Positions 42,277-50,484 of a stretch of DNA of 64,000 nucleotides are shown piece by piece. Under the pieces are notes generated by a model. The model was given only the letters and a program-made list of their open reading frames with translations. It had not been told where the DNA came from and did no database searches. The first letter of the stretch is position 1. Each line of letters begins with the position of its first letter. Origin of the DNA: Mucilaginibacter ginsenosidivorax (GTDB lineage: Bacteria > Bacteroidota > Bacteroidia > Sphingobacteriales > Sphingobacteriaceae); NCBI RefSeq assembly GCF_007971525.1, contig NZ_CP042437.1, positions 1,550,001 to 1,614,000 of the forward strand, read 5' to 3'. Both the position numbers and the translations under genes were made by a program.

Positions 42277-45200
42277 ATGAAAAAAGAAATACTTCATGAT
42301 AAAGTATTTTCTGTGCCCCATTACCGAAAATTTTTATTGATGCTTAACTGGACTTTTGTTCTCACTTTTCTGTTTTGTTTGAATGTATCGGCAAACAGTT
42401 ATTCGCAAAATGTTAAGGTTAGCCTTAGCCTTAAAGATGCGTCTTTGAGGAAGGCTATATACACCCTTGAGCAAAAAGTGCAAACCCGTTTTTTATACAG
42501 CGAGCAATTGCTGCCGCAAAACAAGCAGGTTACCCTTGAGGTAAACAACGTGCCCCTGCTTGATGTACTAAACAGGATACTGGAAGATACCGGCCTTGCT
42601 TACCAAACAACCGATAACGGGCTGGTGATAATAGCCCTAAAGGGTTCCGTTATTAAAAACACACCGGTAAAGGGCCGGGTGATTGACGATAAAGGCAGCC
42701 CTTTGCCGGGGGTAAGTGTAAAGGTGCTTGGTACAAATGGCGGCGCAGTAACTAACGGCAATGGCGAATATGATGTATCGGTACCAGAGGGCGCATCGCT
42801 GGTGTTTTCCTATATCGGTTACCTGACGCAAACGGTAGAAGTTGGCACAAAAACGCAAATCAATGTAGTTTTAAAATTGGATGAAGCCAACCAGAAACTG
42901 AGCGAAGTAATTGTGGTTGGATACGGAACCCAGCGTAAAAGCGACCTTACAGGTTCTGTTGCTTCCATAAGTGCTAAAGATTTGGATAAAACGCCGGTGC
43001 TGGGCGCCGACCAGATGCTGCAGGGGCGCGTTAGCGGTTTGCAGCTTACCCAGTCAGACGGGCAACCCGGTAGTGCTACATCTATCCGCATACGTGGTAC
43101 CAACTCCATCAACTCGGGCAACGAGCCTTTGTATGTGGTTGATGGCTTTGCAGGTGTCGGCAACCTTACCTCTATTAATCCCAGCGATATACAATCTATC
43201 GAGGTTTTAAAAGATGCATCGGCAACGGCAATATATGGTAGCCGCGGTGCCAACGGGGTAATACTTATTACCACCAAAAAAGGTAAAGCCGGGCAGCATG
43301 CTATAAATTTTGAATCGTACACAGGCTTACAGCACATTGCCCGTAAACTCCCCCTGATGGACGCCACGCAGTTTGGCAAATACCTGAACGAATATTATAC
43401 GGAATATAACGCGGCTAACCCAGCCACCGCTAAAGCATTGCCTTATACCGACGACCAGATTGCCGGGTTTGGCAAAGGCACCGATTGGCAGGATGCGCTG
43501 TACCGCACCGCCCCCATACAAAACTACCAGCTTAGTTTTAACGGCGGCAGCAATGAAGCCCGCTATTACCTTAGTTTAAACCACTTTGACCAGGACGGTA
43601 TTATGAGGGCCACCGGTTTCAGGCGCGAACTGATCCGTTTAAACCTTGACAGGAATATTGGGAAAAAGATTAAAATGGGTTTCTCATCTCAAATATCGTA
43701 CAACGTACAGGCTGTTGACCCAAGTATAACAGGGGTAGGCTATGGTGCTGCCGGCGGCGCCCTGAGTATGAACCCTATTACCCCAGTACGCGATGCAAGC
43801 GGCGCGTATACCTTTGCAAATGCGCCTGCAGCCTATGTTGGCACCTACGGAAACCCGGTGGCCGCTGTAGAACTGGCAACAGACCGCATTGCCAATGCGC
43901 GCGGGCTTATTAATACCTTTGGCGAGTATGAATTTATCCCCGGCTTTAAATTTAAAAGCAGCTTTGGGGTTGATTATAATACGGCCAATGAAAACTCGTA
44001 CCTGCCTACCACTATTTACATCGGGCAGCAAACCAGCGGAACGGCTTATTCATCCAATAATACAAGCTACAGCTGGTTAAATGAAAATACATTATCGTTT
44101 AATAAGCAATTCAACAAAATACATGTAATTGATGCGGTAGCCGGTGTTTCATTACAGGAGTTTAAAACCAAAGCATTCAGCAGCAGTGCACAGGGCTTTT
44201 TTACCGATAATTTAGGTACAGATAACCTGGCTTTGGGCGCCAATGTTTTAACGCCACAATCCAATACCTATAAAAACACCATTGCCTCCTATTTTGGGCG
44301 GGTTAATTACCGGCTGATGGAAAAGTACCTGTTTACTTTCACCATGCGTTCTGATGGGTCTTCCCGTTTCGGCACAACCAGGAAATGGGGTTATTTCCCA
44401 TCCGGCGCATTTGCATGGAGGGCATCCGAAGAAAAATTCATAAAAAACATTAAACAGATCTCGGACCTGAAAATAAGGGCCAGCTATGGGGTTACCGGTA
44501 ACCAGGAAATAGGATCGTACCAATCATTATCTCAATATGGCATAAACAGCTACTCTTTAGGCACTTCAACAACACGTGTGGTTGGTGTACAGCCCAATAA
44601 TATTGCCAACCCTAAATTAAGCTGGGAGTCTACCGCTTCATTAGATGTGGGCGCTGATATGGGATTTTTTAATAATCGTATCAGCCTTACCGCCGATTAT
44701 TATCATAAAACAACCAGCGATCTGCTGCTTAACTTCTCGATACCTCAGTCATCTGGCTTCTCAAGCATCCTGCTAAATGCCGGCAAAGTTGAAAACCACG
44801 GCATCGAGCTTTCTTTGACTACAAGAAATATCGAATCGGCAGGCTTTAACTGGTCAACCACCATTACCTATGCCGCCAACAAAAACAAGGTATTGGATAT
44901 GAACGGCACCAACAACATATTGGTAGGCAACACAGGGCCGTACATTGTAACCAATGGCCTTGCGCCTTCCATTTTACGGATTGGCCAGCCAATAGGGTCG
45001 TTCTACGGCTATCATTTTGATGGCATATACCAAACGCAGGCGCAAATTACCGCGGCAGGTATATCGGGCGTGGTACCCGGCGACGCCATCATTCGCGATG
45101 TTGACGGCAATAAGATAATTAATGGCAACGACCGCGAAATTATAGGCCAGGCTGCGCCGAAGTTTATTTTCAGTATAAACAATACCCTGTCTTACAAAAA

Positions 45201-45690
45201 CTTTGATCTTTCCATTTTTGCCCAGGGCGTACAAGGTAATAAGGTGCTAAACCTTACCAGCTATGCCCACAGTAACGGAACCACAGCAAACGTGTATGCC
45301 TATATGGCCAATGCCTGGAACGGCCCCGGCACCAGCAATACTATCCCCAGAGTGCTCAGCACATCCATCCGCAGCGCCGGTGTGGTAGATAATTACCTGG
45401 AAGATGGTAGTTATTTAAGGATACAAACGGTATCGTTGGGATACAACATACCGGTTTCGCCTAAATCACGAGTGTTTAAAACCTCAACAGTATATGTTAC
45501 GGTGCAAAATGCATACACCTTCACCAAGTACACTGGTTATAACCCCGAAATAAACAGCTTTGGCGCGCAAAACCTGAATGCGGGTACACAAAACCTGAAC
45601 CCCGGCAGCCAGAACTTAAACCTTGGGGCCGATGTTAACTCCTATCCGCCGTCAAGGACCTTTTTATTGGGGGTAAAATTAGGCTTTTAA
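42277..45690 (+). CDS. SusC/RagA-type TonB-dependent outer-membrane transporter with STN domain
   Basis: A 1137-residue outer-membrane protein. After a signal peptide (ending SANSYSQ), the STN signalling domain (about 45-120, SLRKAIYTLEQKVQTRFLY, VLNRILEDTG) contacts FecR. A CarboxypepD_reg domain (about 128-205, VKGRVIDDKGSPLPGVSV), the plug (VVVGYGTQRKSDLTGSVAS, IRGTNSINSGNEPLYVVDG, IEVLKDASATAIYGSRG) and the beta-barrel follow, ending with the targeting strand FLLGVKLGF. It imports a glycan together with the SusD protein encoded next. No glycoside hydrolase gene is in the locus, so the substrate is not known. Near the C-terminus a surface loop carries a threefold repeat of QNLNxG. Confidence 0.96.
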   Translation: MKKEILHDKVFSVPHYRKFLLMLNWTFVLTFLFCLNVSANSYSQNVKVSLSLKDASLRKAIYTLEQKVQTRFLYSEQLLPQNKQVTLEVNNVPLLDVLNRILEDTGLAYQTTDNGLVIIALKGSVIKNTPVKGRVIDDKGSPLPGVSVKVLGTNGGAVTNGNGEYDVSVPEGASLVFSYIGYLTQTVEVGTKTQINVVLKLDEANQKLSEVIVVGYGTQRKSDLTGSVASISAKDLDKTPVLGADQMLQGRVSGLQLTQSDGQPGSATSIRIRGTNSINSGNEPLYVVDGFAGVGNLTSINPSDIQSIEVLKDASATAIYGSRGANGVILITTKKGKAGQHAINFESYTGLQHIARKLPLMDATQFGKYLNEYYTEYNAANPATAKALPYTDDQIAGFGKGTDWQDALYRTAPIQNYQLSFNGGSNEARYYLSLNHFDQDGIMRATGFRRELIRLNLDRNIGKKIKMGFSSQISYNVQAVDPSITGVGYGAAGGALSMNPITPVRDASGAYTFANAPAAYVGTYGNPVAAVELATDRIANARGLINTFGEYEFIPGFKFKSSFGVDYNTANENSYLPTTIYIGQQTSGTAYSSNNTSYSWLNENTLSFNKQFNKIHVIDAVAGVSLQEFKTKAFSSSAQGFFTDNLGTDNLALGANVLTPQSNTYKNTIASYFGRVNYRLMEKYLFTFTMRSDGSSRFGTTRKWGYFPSGAFAWRASEEKFIKNIKQISDLKIRASYGVTGNQEIGSYQSLSQYGINSYSLGTSTTRVVGVQPNNIANPKLSWESTASLDVGADMGFFNNRISLTADYYHKTTSDLLLNFSIPQSSGFSSILLNAGKVENHGIELSLTTRNIESAGFNWSTTITYAANKNKVLDMNGTNNILVGNTGPYIVTNGLAPSILRIGQPIGSFYGYHFDGIYQTQAQITAAGISGVVPGDAIIRDVDGNKIINGNDREIIGQAAPKFIFSINNTLSYKNFDLSIFAQGVQGNKVLNLTSYAHSNGTTANVYAYMANAWNGPGTSNTIPRVLSTSIRSAGVVDNYLEDGSYLRIQTVSLGYNIPVSPKSRVFKTSTVYVTVQNAYTFTKYTGYNPEINSFGAQNLNAGTQNLNPGSQNLNLGADVNSYPPSRTFLLGVKLGF

Positions 45691-45716
45691 ACAAAAACAT
45701 ATTTAATACCATTTAT

Positions 45717-47159
45717 ATGAAGATAAGAATTTTAATGGCTGTAGCGATAGTTACCTTCAGCCTTACCTCGTGTAAGAAATTCCTTACCGAACAGCCGTAC
45801 AGCTTTTTAACGCCCACCAATTTTTATAAAAACCAAGGCGATGCTACCGCTGCTTTAAACGGCGTTTTTAGTACCATGCAACCGCAAACCTTTTATCAGC
45901 GCACGGTTTACACCGTATCTGATAATGCTTCGGATTTGATGTATGCTGCACCTGGCTCCTCAACAGACAGGAACTCGTTAACCAACCACACGTTTGCCGC
46001 AGTAAATGGCGAAATTGCCAACTGGTACATTAACGATTACAAAATGATCAAGAATGCCAACGACGTTATTAAATACGTTCCGCCAATTTCAATGGACCCG
46101 GTTGAGCGGGCAAATATTGTTGGTAATGCCCGCTTTTTGCGCGCTTTGGGCTACTTTAACCTGCTTACCGCTTTTGGGCAGGTGCCGCTTATTACCGAAC
46201 CCGTTACGGCTTCATCTCCCGATCTGTACCCCAAAAAGGCATCACTTGCCGTGCTTTATGACCAGGTTGTTGCCGATCTTCAGTATGCTGAAGCCAATTG
46301 TTATGCCGAGAAAAATATCATTGCCGGCAATAAGGGAAGGGTATCATCTGGCGCGGCATCGGCCTTACTGGCAAAGGTATTGCTAACGCGCGCCAAATCC
46401 GGGGCCGCAAAAGCTACCGATAGCCAGGACGCGCTCACCGAATGCAATAAAGTAATTAACGACAGCGGCTCATACAGCCTGCTTACCAATTATGCCAGCA
46501 TATTCAGCTCGGATAATAAATATAATAAAGAGATAGTTTTTGCAGTACGCTTTGGTACCGCGCCCAATGTTGGCAATATCATATTGCGTATGTTTTATCC
46601 AACGGTATTAGGGGGGTATGGCTCTTTTTTTGCCCAGAACTACTTTTTTAATAATGGCTTCCCGGATGGCGACAGGGATGTGCGTAAAACCTACAGCATA
46701 TCTAACAAGGCTGTTGACAGTAAGGGCGTAACCCAAACGGTAACCCCCTTTATTTATAAATTCAGGGATAGCCAGTGGAAACAGGATAATAACTCCCGGA
46801 GCGATTGGTTTGTATTACGCCTGGCCGAAGTGTACCTGCTGCAGTCAGAAGCCATGCATAACATCAATCCGGCCGATCCTAACAAGTTTAACGGGATAAA
46901 TATAGTGCGGGCACGGGCCGGTTTATCGCTGCCAACAGACCAGCTGAACATGACCAACACCCCCACGCCCGATGCATTTATAGATGCCTTACTGGCCGAA
47001 CGCGCGCGCGAACTTTGCGGAGAAGGACAACGCCGCTGGGACCTTTTACGTTTGGGCCGGTTGAAAACCGCTATGGCCACAATTGGTGTTACCGTAGATG
47101 ATAACCATTTGCTGTTCCCAATCCCGCAATCTGAACAGGATGCCAATCCTAATTTATAA
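45717..47159 (+). CDS. SusD/RagB-type surface glycan-binding lipoprotein
   Basis: A 480-residue lipoprotein with a type II signal (SLTSC, lipid-bearing C19) and the SusD helical fold: KFLTEQPYSFLTPTNFYKN at the start, GNARFLRALGYFNLLTAFGQVPL, VSSGAASALLAKVLLTRA and the conserved end ERARELCGEGQRRWDLLRLGRL with LLFPIPQSE. It closes over the SusC barrel and traps oligosaccharides at the cell surface. The gene starts 26 bp after susC and ends at a strong terminator, so the operon ends here. Confidence 0.95.
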   Translation: MKIRILMAVAIVTFSLTSCKKFLTEQPYSFLTPTNFYKNQGDATAALNGVFSTMQPQTFYQRTVYTVSDNASDLMYAAPGSSTDRNSLTNHTFAAVNGEIANWYINDYKMIKNANDVIKYVPPISMDPVERANIVGNARFLRALGYFNLLTAFGQVPLITEPVTASSPDLYPKKASLAVLYDQVVADLQYAEANCYAEKNIIAGNKGRVSSGAASALLAKVLLTRAKSGAAKATDSQDALTECNKVINDSGSYSLLTNYASIFSSDNKYNKEIVFAVRFGTAPNVGNIILRMFYPTVLGGYGSFFAQNYFFNNGFPDGDRDVRKTYSISNKAVDSKGVTQTVTPFIYKFRDSQWKQDNNSRSDWFVLRLAEVYLLQSEAMHNINPADPNKFNGINIVRARAGLSLPTDQLNMTNTPTPDAFIDALLAERARELCGEGQRRWDLLRLGRLKTAMATIGVTVDDNHLLFPIPQSEQDANPNL

Positions 47160-47228
47160 TGGCATAAACCCCTAAGGTGCCGCCCCGGTAATTATCGGGG
47201 TGCCCTTTATGCAATATAATTAATATGC

Positions 47229-47258
47229 AAATCCCGGATGAAACACATCCGGGATTTT
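47229..47258 (+). terminator. Rho-independent terminator of the SusC/SusD operon
   Basis: AAATCCCGGATG (47229-47240) and CATCCGGGATTT (47246-47257) form a perfect 12-bp stem with a 5-base loop, followed by a T. The 5' A run makes it partly bidirectional. It stops the susCD transcript. Confidence 0.88.
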
Positions 47259-47355
47259 GTGCGTTTTGGGGAGATGGGGGCGCGCAAAGCACTCGTCATA
47301 AGCTGAGTTCCGGATGCTTTGAAATGTGGCAGGCAAACAAATCCATAACAAGCCC

Positions 47356-48693
47356 CTACTTCACCGCCTTTAAAAACGCCGACGCGTCATCACCTAATTT
47401 ATAATTTAGACTGGTAAGCTTAGCTACGTACAATTTACGCACATCGGCCCATTTATAATAGGGAAAGCCGGCTTTTAAACCGGTTATATGCGCCTCCTTT
47501 TCGTTGAGTAAAACTTTAACCAGGTAATTTGCCGATCCTTTCTTTTTATAAAATATCCACTGGATATTCGAGCTTAAAGGCGCTACGTTGGAGGCCTGCC
47601 AGGCGGCATCAAATTGGTTGATATTTGGCGATACCTTGTCGGCACCCACAATACCCAGCAACGCGGCAAATGGCGAAATGGTTTCGGCATGGGCAAAACG
47701 AAGGTTGGCGTTTACCGGCCCGGTTTTTATAAAATCGTCGCTGGTGGTTATAAAATTGGCTAATAAAGGGGCGGCTATAATAACCTGTATACCATTGGGT
47801 TTTATACCCGGGCCTTTTACCAAAAAATCTTCAACGGCATCGGCACGGCCCAAAGCCTTTAACTCTTCGCAGGTAAAAAAGCGGGTAAAATCAAGATCTC
47901 CTGGTGCGATGTTTTTTTGGCCGATCTCCTCTTTCAACGAATATACGATGGTGGCAAAACCCCACATATCGCTTACTATTTTATCTGCCCATTTTTTATC
48001 CTGTGTTTTCAGAAAGTCCGGCTTAAAAAGCCTGGCGGTGATGTTTTTGTTCATCTCGTCAATATGTTCGGCTTTAACTATAATTGCTTTGTATTTTTCC
48101 CAATCATCCCCGTCTTTATAAGCCGTATAAGCCGGCGATTCGTCATAAAAACGCAGGTTTAAATCATCATTAGTCTCCGTTATTTGCGCCGAATCTTTTA
48201 ATCCGGCCTTCAGTCCTGATAAAAAGGCGTCGGCGCTTTGTTTAGTGCGTATTTCTTTGGTAACAGTTACATTGAGTTTGGGGCTACGGGCAAATACATT
48301 ACTGTAGTTGTGGTACATTCTGTTGCCTATCTCTTTCAGCTCGGCACGGCCCTCGGCTGATATGGATTTGGTGTTTCCTTTCTCTACCTTTTGCAGGCTA
48401 AGCACCATTTGTTTAAGCAGCCGGCCTTTGTCTGTAAGCATATTTGTACTATCAGCCTTCAATAAGATGCCATATATGGCAGTGGTATTTACATCCTTGG
48501 TTAAATGCCTTGCCCCATGCCTGCCTACGTGGTTAATAAACACCGGCTGGTAGCCCGCGGGCACGGGCGTATATTTTACAAACGGCGCCTTATACAGGGT
48601 TTTGGTACCTAAAAAAGCGGTGCCGCAATCCTGGGCGTGCGAGGTTAAGGCTGATGTTGTTAGGAGCAGGAGATATAAAAAGGCTTTTTTCAT
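47356..48693 (-). CDS. Histidine acid phosphatase, MINPP/phytase type
   Basis: A 445-residue exported phosphatase with a signal peptide ending SHAQ21. The catalytic motif R58-H59-G60-A-R62-H63 lies in NHVGRHGARHLTK, and the proton donor motif is HAE (LRFAHAETISPFAALLG) rather than HD. The HAE form is the mark of multiple inositol polyphosphate phosphatases (MINPP), known from Bacteroides. It would remove phosphates from phytate and other inositol phosphates in the periplasm or outside. It stands alone on the minus strand after a 397-bp gap with repeats; the TonB-dependent receptor and the beta-helix lipoprotein upstream may be functionally related. Confidence 0.9.
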   Translation of the reverse strand: MKKAFLYLLLLTTSALTSHAQDCGTAFLGTKTLYKAPFVKYTPVPAGYQPVFINHVGRHGARHLTKDVNTTAIYGILLKADSTNMLTDKGRLLKQMVLSLQKVEKGNTKSISAEGRAELKEIGNRMYHNYSNVFARSPKLNVTVTKEIRTKQSADAFLSGLKAGLKDSAQITETNDDLNLRFYDESPAYTAYKDGDDWEKYKAIIVKAEHIDEMNKNITARLFKPDFLKTQDKKWADKIVSDMWGFATIVYSLKEEIGQKNIAPGDLDFTRFFTCEELKALGRADAVEDFLVKGPGIKPNGIQVIIAAPLLANFITTSDDFIKTGPVNANLRFAHAETISPFAALLGIVGADKVSPNINQFDAAWQASNVAPLSSNIQWIFYKKKGSANYLVKVLLNEKEAHITGLKAGFPYYKWADVRKLYVAKLTSLNYKLGDDASAFLKAVK

Positions 48694-48790
48694 GGGTTAT
48701 AATCAATAAACCCTCCCTTTTAGGAAGGGCTAAAAATACTAATTAAAAGTGGGCCCTAAGCGGGGGAGATTAGTCCCTCGCAAGCCTCCC

Positions 48791-49045
48791 CCTTCCGGGG
48801 CTACTGTGTGTACACATTTTAGGTTTGTACCACTAAATTAAAACGTTGTCATTTCGAACGAACAGGCAGGGCCTTTGAGTGCTGGCGTGAGGAGAAATCT
48901 TTTACGCCCTGCATTCCAAGCAGCTAATCGTGATGCAGGGCGTTGAAGATTTCTCTTTCGCGCTCCCCGCCATCCCCTCACATGCTCTATCGAAATGACA
49001 TTTCCTTTAACTAAAAAGATGTGTACACACAGTACCCCCGGAAGG
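48791..49045. repeat. Nested palindromic element, MITE-like
   Basis: The outer arms (48791-48820 and 49014-49045) are near-perfect inverted copies of about 30 bp that include TGTGTGTACACA. Inside, TGTCATTTCGA (48847-48857) and TCGAAATGACA (48990-49000) form perfect 11-bp terminal inverted repeats around 154 bp. Further in, GAGAAATCT...GCCCTGCAT pairs with ATGCAGGGC...AGATTTCTC. No reading frame or target duplication is visible. The inner part is of a type common in Bacteroidota genomes. Confidence 0.8.
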
Positions 49046-49089
49046 AGGGCTTAAAAAATCTCCCCTACTGGGGGGGAGATTTAGAGGGG
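49039..49089. repeat. CCGGAAGGAGGGCTT-TCTCCCCTACTGGGGG repeat unit
   Basis: A continuous unit made of CCGGAAGGAGGGCTT (49039-49052) and AAAAAATCTCCCCTACTGGGG with GGGAGATTTAGAGGGG (49053-49089). The same two halves lie at 56301-56324 and 56374-56410, split by the start of hppD. It ends at the stop of the beta-helix gene. Confidence 0.75.
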
Positions 49090-49090
49090 T

Positions 49091-50473
49091 TTAATGCTGG
49101 TTACCGCTAAAATCATTTTGATAAGCACCGGCATCTTTACCCGGCGGGGTAATATCCGTTCCGTAAGTACCGGTTGTGGTTACCGCATGCATAGGTGTAA
49201 AATCAGTTTTACCCGCGTTAAGGCCTTTCGAACTTGATTTTAACCTAAAATTTGATGTACCCACCATTACAGCAGCCGGTGTTTGCAATGATACCGTCAT
49301 CGGGCCCGGGTTGGCAGTATAATCAAACGCGGTTAAATCGTAACCGTAAAACGCGGGATCATTATCTTTTGGCGTGGTTGAATGTATATCGGCCGACTGG
49401 AATGTTGATACCCCATCCGCCGCATTAAACAAATCCACAATTTTTTGAGTTGAGCCGTAGTAGTATTGGTTGTTGTATTTAATGTTGGTTAAATCGGCAT
49501 CGGCGGTTAAGCGTAAACCAAAACGGCAATTGGCAATAATATTATTATAAACCGTTCCACGGGCCGCCTTTTCAAAATTGATAGAGCCGCCACGACCTGA
49601 TTTTGTTTGCCTGAAACCGCAGTTAACCATGGTATTATTATACATGTTAACATTGGTTTGGGTACCCGAGCTGCCTGCATCAGACGCTTTTAACGCGTTG
49701 GTTGCAGCGCCTATCATAAAGTTATAGGCCAAATCGCCAACGGTACCGCTCTTCATATTAAAAAACTCGCCGCCCGATTGGCCGCAAAGCTCAAAGGTAT
49801 TACGCATTACGCTTATCTTGCCGCCTGCTACCCTGATGGCATCGTCCTTAGCGCCAAAAACCCACGAGTCTTCTAAAATGAAATTCCTGGTAATGTTGCC
49901 AAAGTAAATAATATACCTCGGGTCACCGCTTCCGTAAACACCGCTTTCGTTACCGCTCGCCGGACCACCTGCAAATTCAAGGTGGGTCCATTTAATGATC
50001 AAATCGCCGCCGGGGGTAGTACTTTTTGATGAAGGATCGGGCCAGCAAACTATGCCTCCCCACCATCCCTTAAAAACATTGGCGTAGTTTTGGGCTGCTG
50101 CCTCGGTATGGTAAGTATCGGCGTTTTGAACAGTAATATAGTTGGGCTTTTCTTTTGTGCCCAGGCTGATAAAAGTGCCGTGCATGATAATCTCCGGCGC
50201 TGTTTGGTAAGTTTTACCATCGCCAATAGCTATCAGTTTTACACCAGCCTCCATTTGCAGGGTATCGCCTTCGTTTACGGTGATATCGCTTTTAAAGTAA
50301 TAGGTTTTGCCGCTAAGCATAGTACCTTTTACGGCTCCCTTAAGGGTATCGGAAGTAATACCGTTACTTACCTGGTGCAATGGCGGCGAAATAATTGCCA
50401 GTTCGGCTTTATGACATGCGCTTAAGGCCAATGAGGCAAGGCATGCAAAAAATATTTTGTTTAAGCTTTTCAT
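49091..50473 (-). CDS. Beta-helix lipoprotein, outer-surface
   Basis: From ATG 50473 the product has 460 residues, with a lipoprotein signal (LALSAC, lipid-bearing C20). The rest looks like a right-handed parallel beta-helix, with many short strand repeats (NFILEDSWVFGAKDDAIRVAG, ISVMRNTFELCGQSGG, VYNNIIANCRFGLRLTAD), as in pectate-lyase-like and polysaccharide-binding proteins. No lyase catalytic triad can be assigned, so binding or a structural role is as likely. It follows the TonB-dependent receptor gene by 12 bp and is probably its surface-exposed partner, as SusD is for SusC. Confidence 0.85.
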   Translation of the reverse strand: MKSLNKIFFACLASLALSACHKAELAIISPPLHQVSNGITSDTLKGAVKGTMLSGKTYYFKSDITVNEGDTLQMEAGVKLIAIGDGKTYQTAPEIIMHGTFISLGTKEKPNYITVQNADTYHTEAAAQNYANVFKGWWGGIVCWPDPSSKSTTPGGDLIIKWTHLEFAGGPASGNESGVYGSGDPRYIIYFGNITRNFILEDSWVFGAKDDAIRVAGGKISVMRNTFELCGQSGGEFFNMKSGTVGDLAYNFMIGAATNALKASDAGSSGTQTNVNMYNNTMVNCGFRQTKSGRGGSINFEKAARGTVYNNIIANCRFGLRLTADADLTNIKYNNQYYYGSTQKIVDLFNAADGVSTFQSADIHSTTPKDNDPAFYGYDLTAFDYTANPGPMTVSLQTPAAVMVGTSNFRLKSSSKGLNAGKTDFTPMHAVTTTGTYGTDITPPGKDAGAYQNDFSGNQH

Positions 50474-50484
50474 CTTTAATATCA

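Larger units (their letters stand above)
48694..49090. other. Gap with nested inverted repeats
   Basis: No gene is visible between the MINPP gene and the beta-helix gene, both on the minus strand. The gap is almost entirely made of repeats: a CCCTCCCTTTTAGGAAGGG unit at 48711, the long nested element at 48791-49045, and a TCTCCCCTACTGGGGG unit at 49053-49089. Confidence 0.65.

Noticed and set aside
42819..43379. Open frame of 186 codons opposite the SusC plug domain
   Set aside because: Shadow of susC; the plus-strand product has all conserved motifs.
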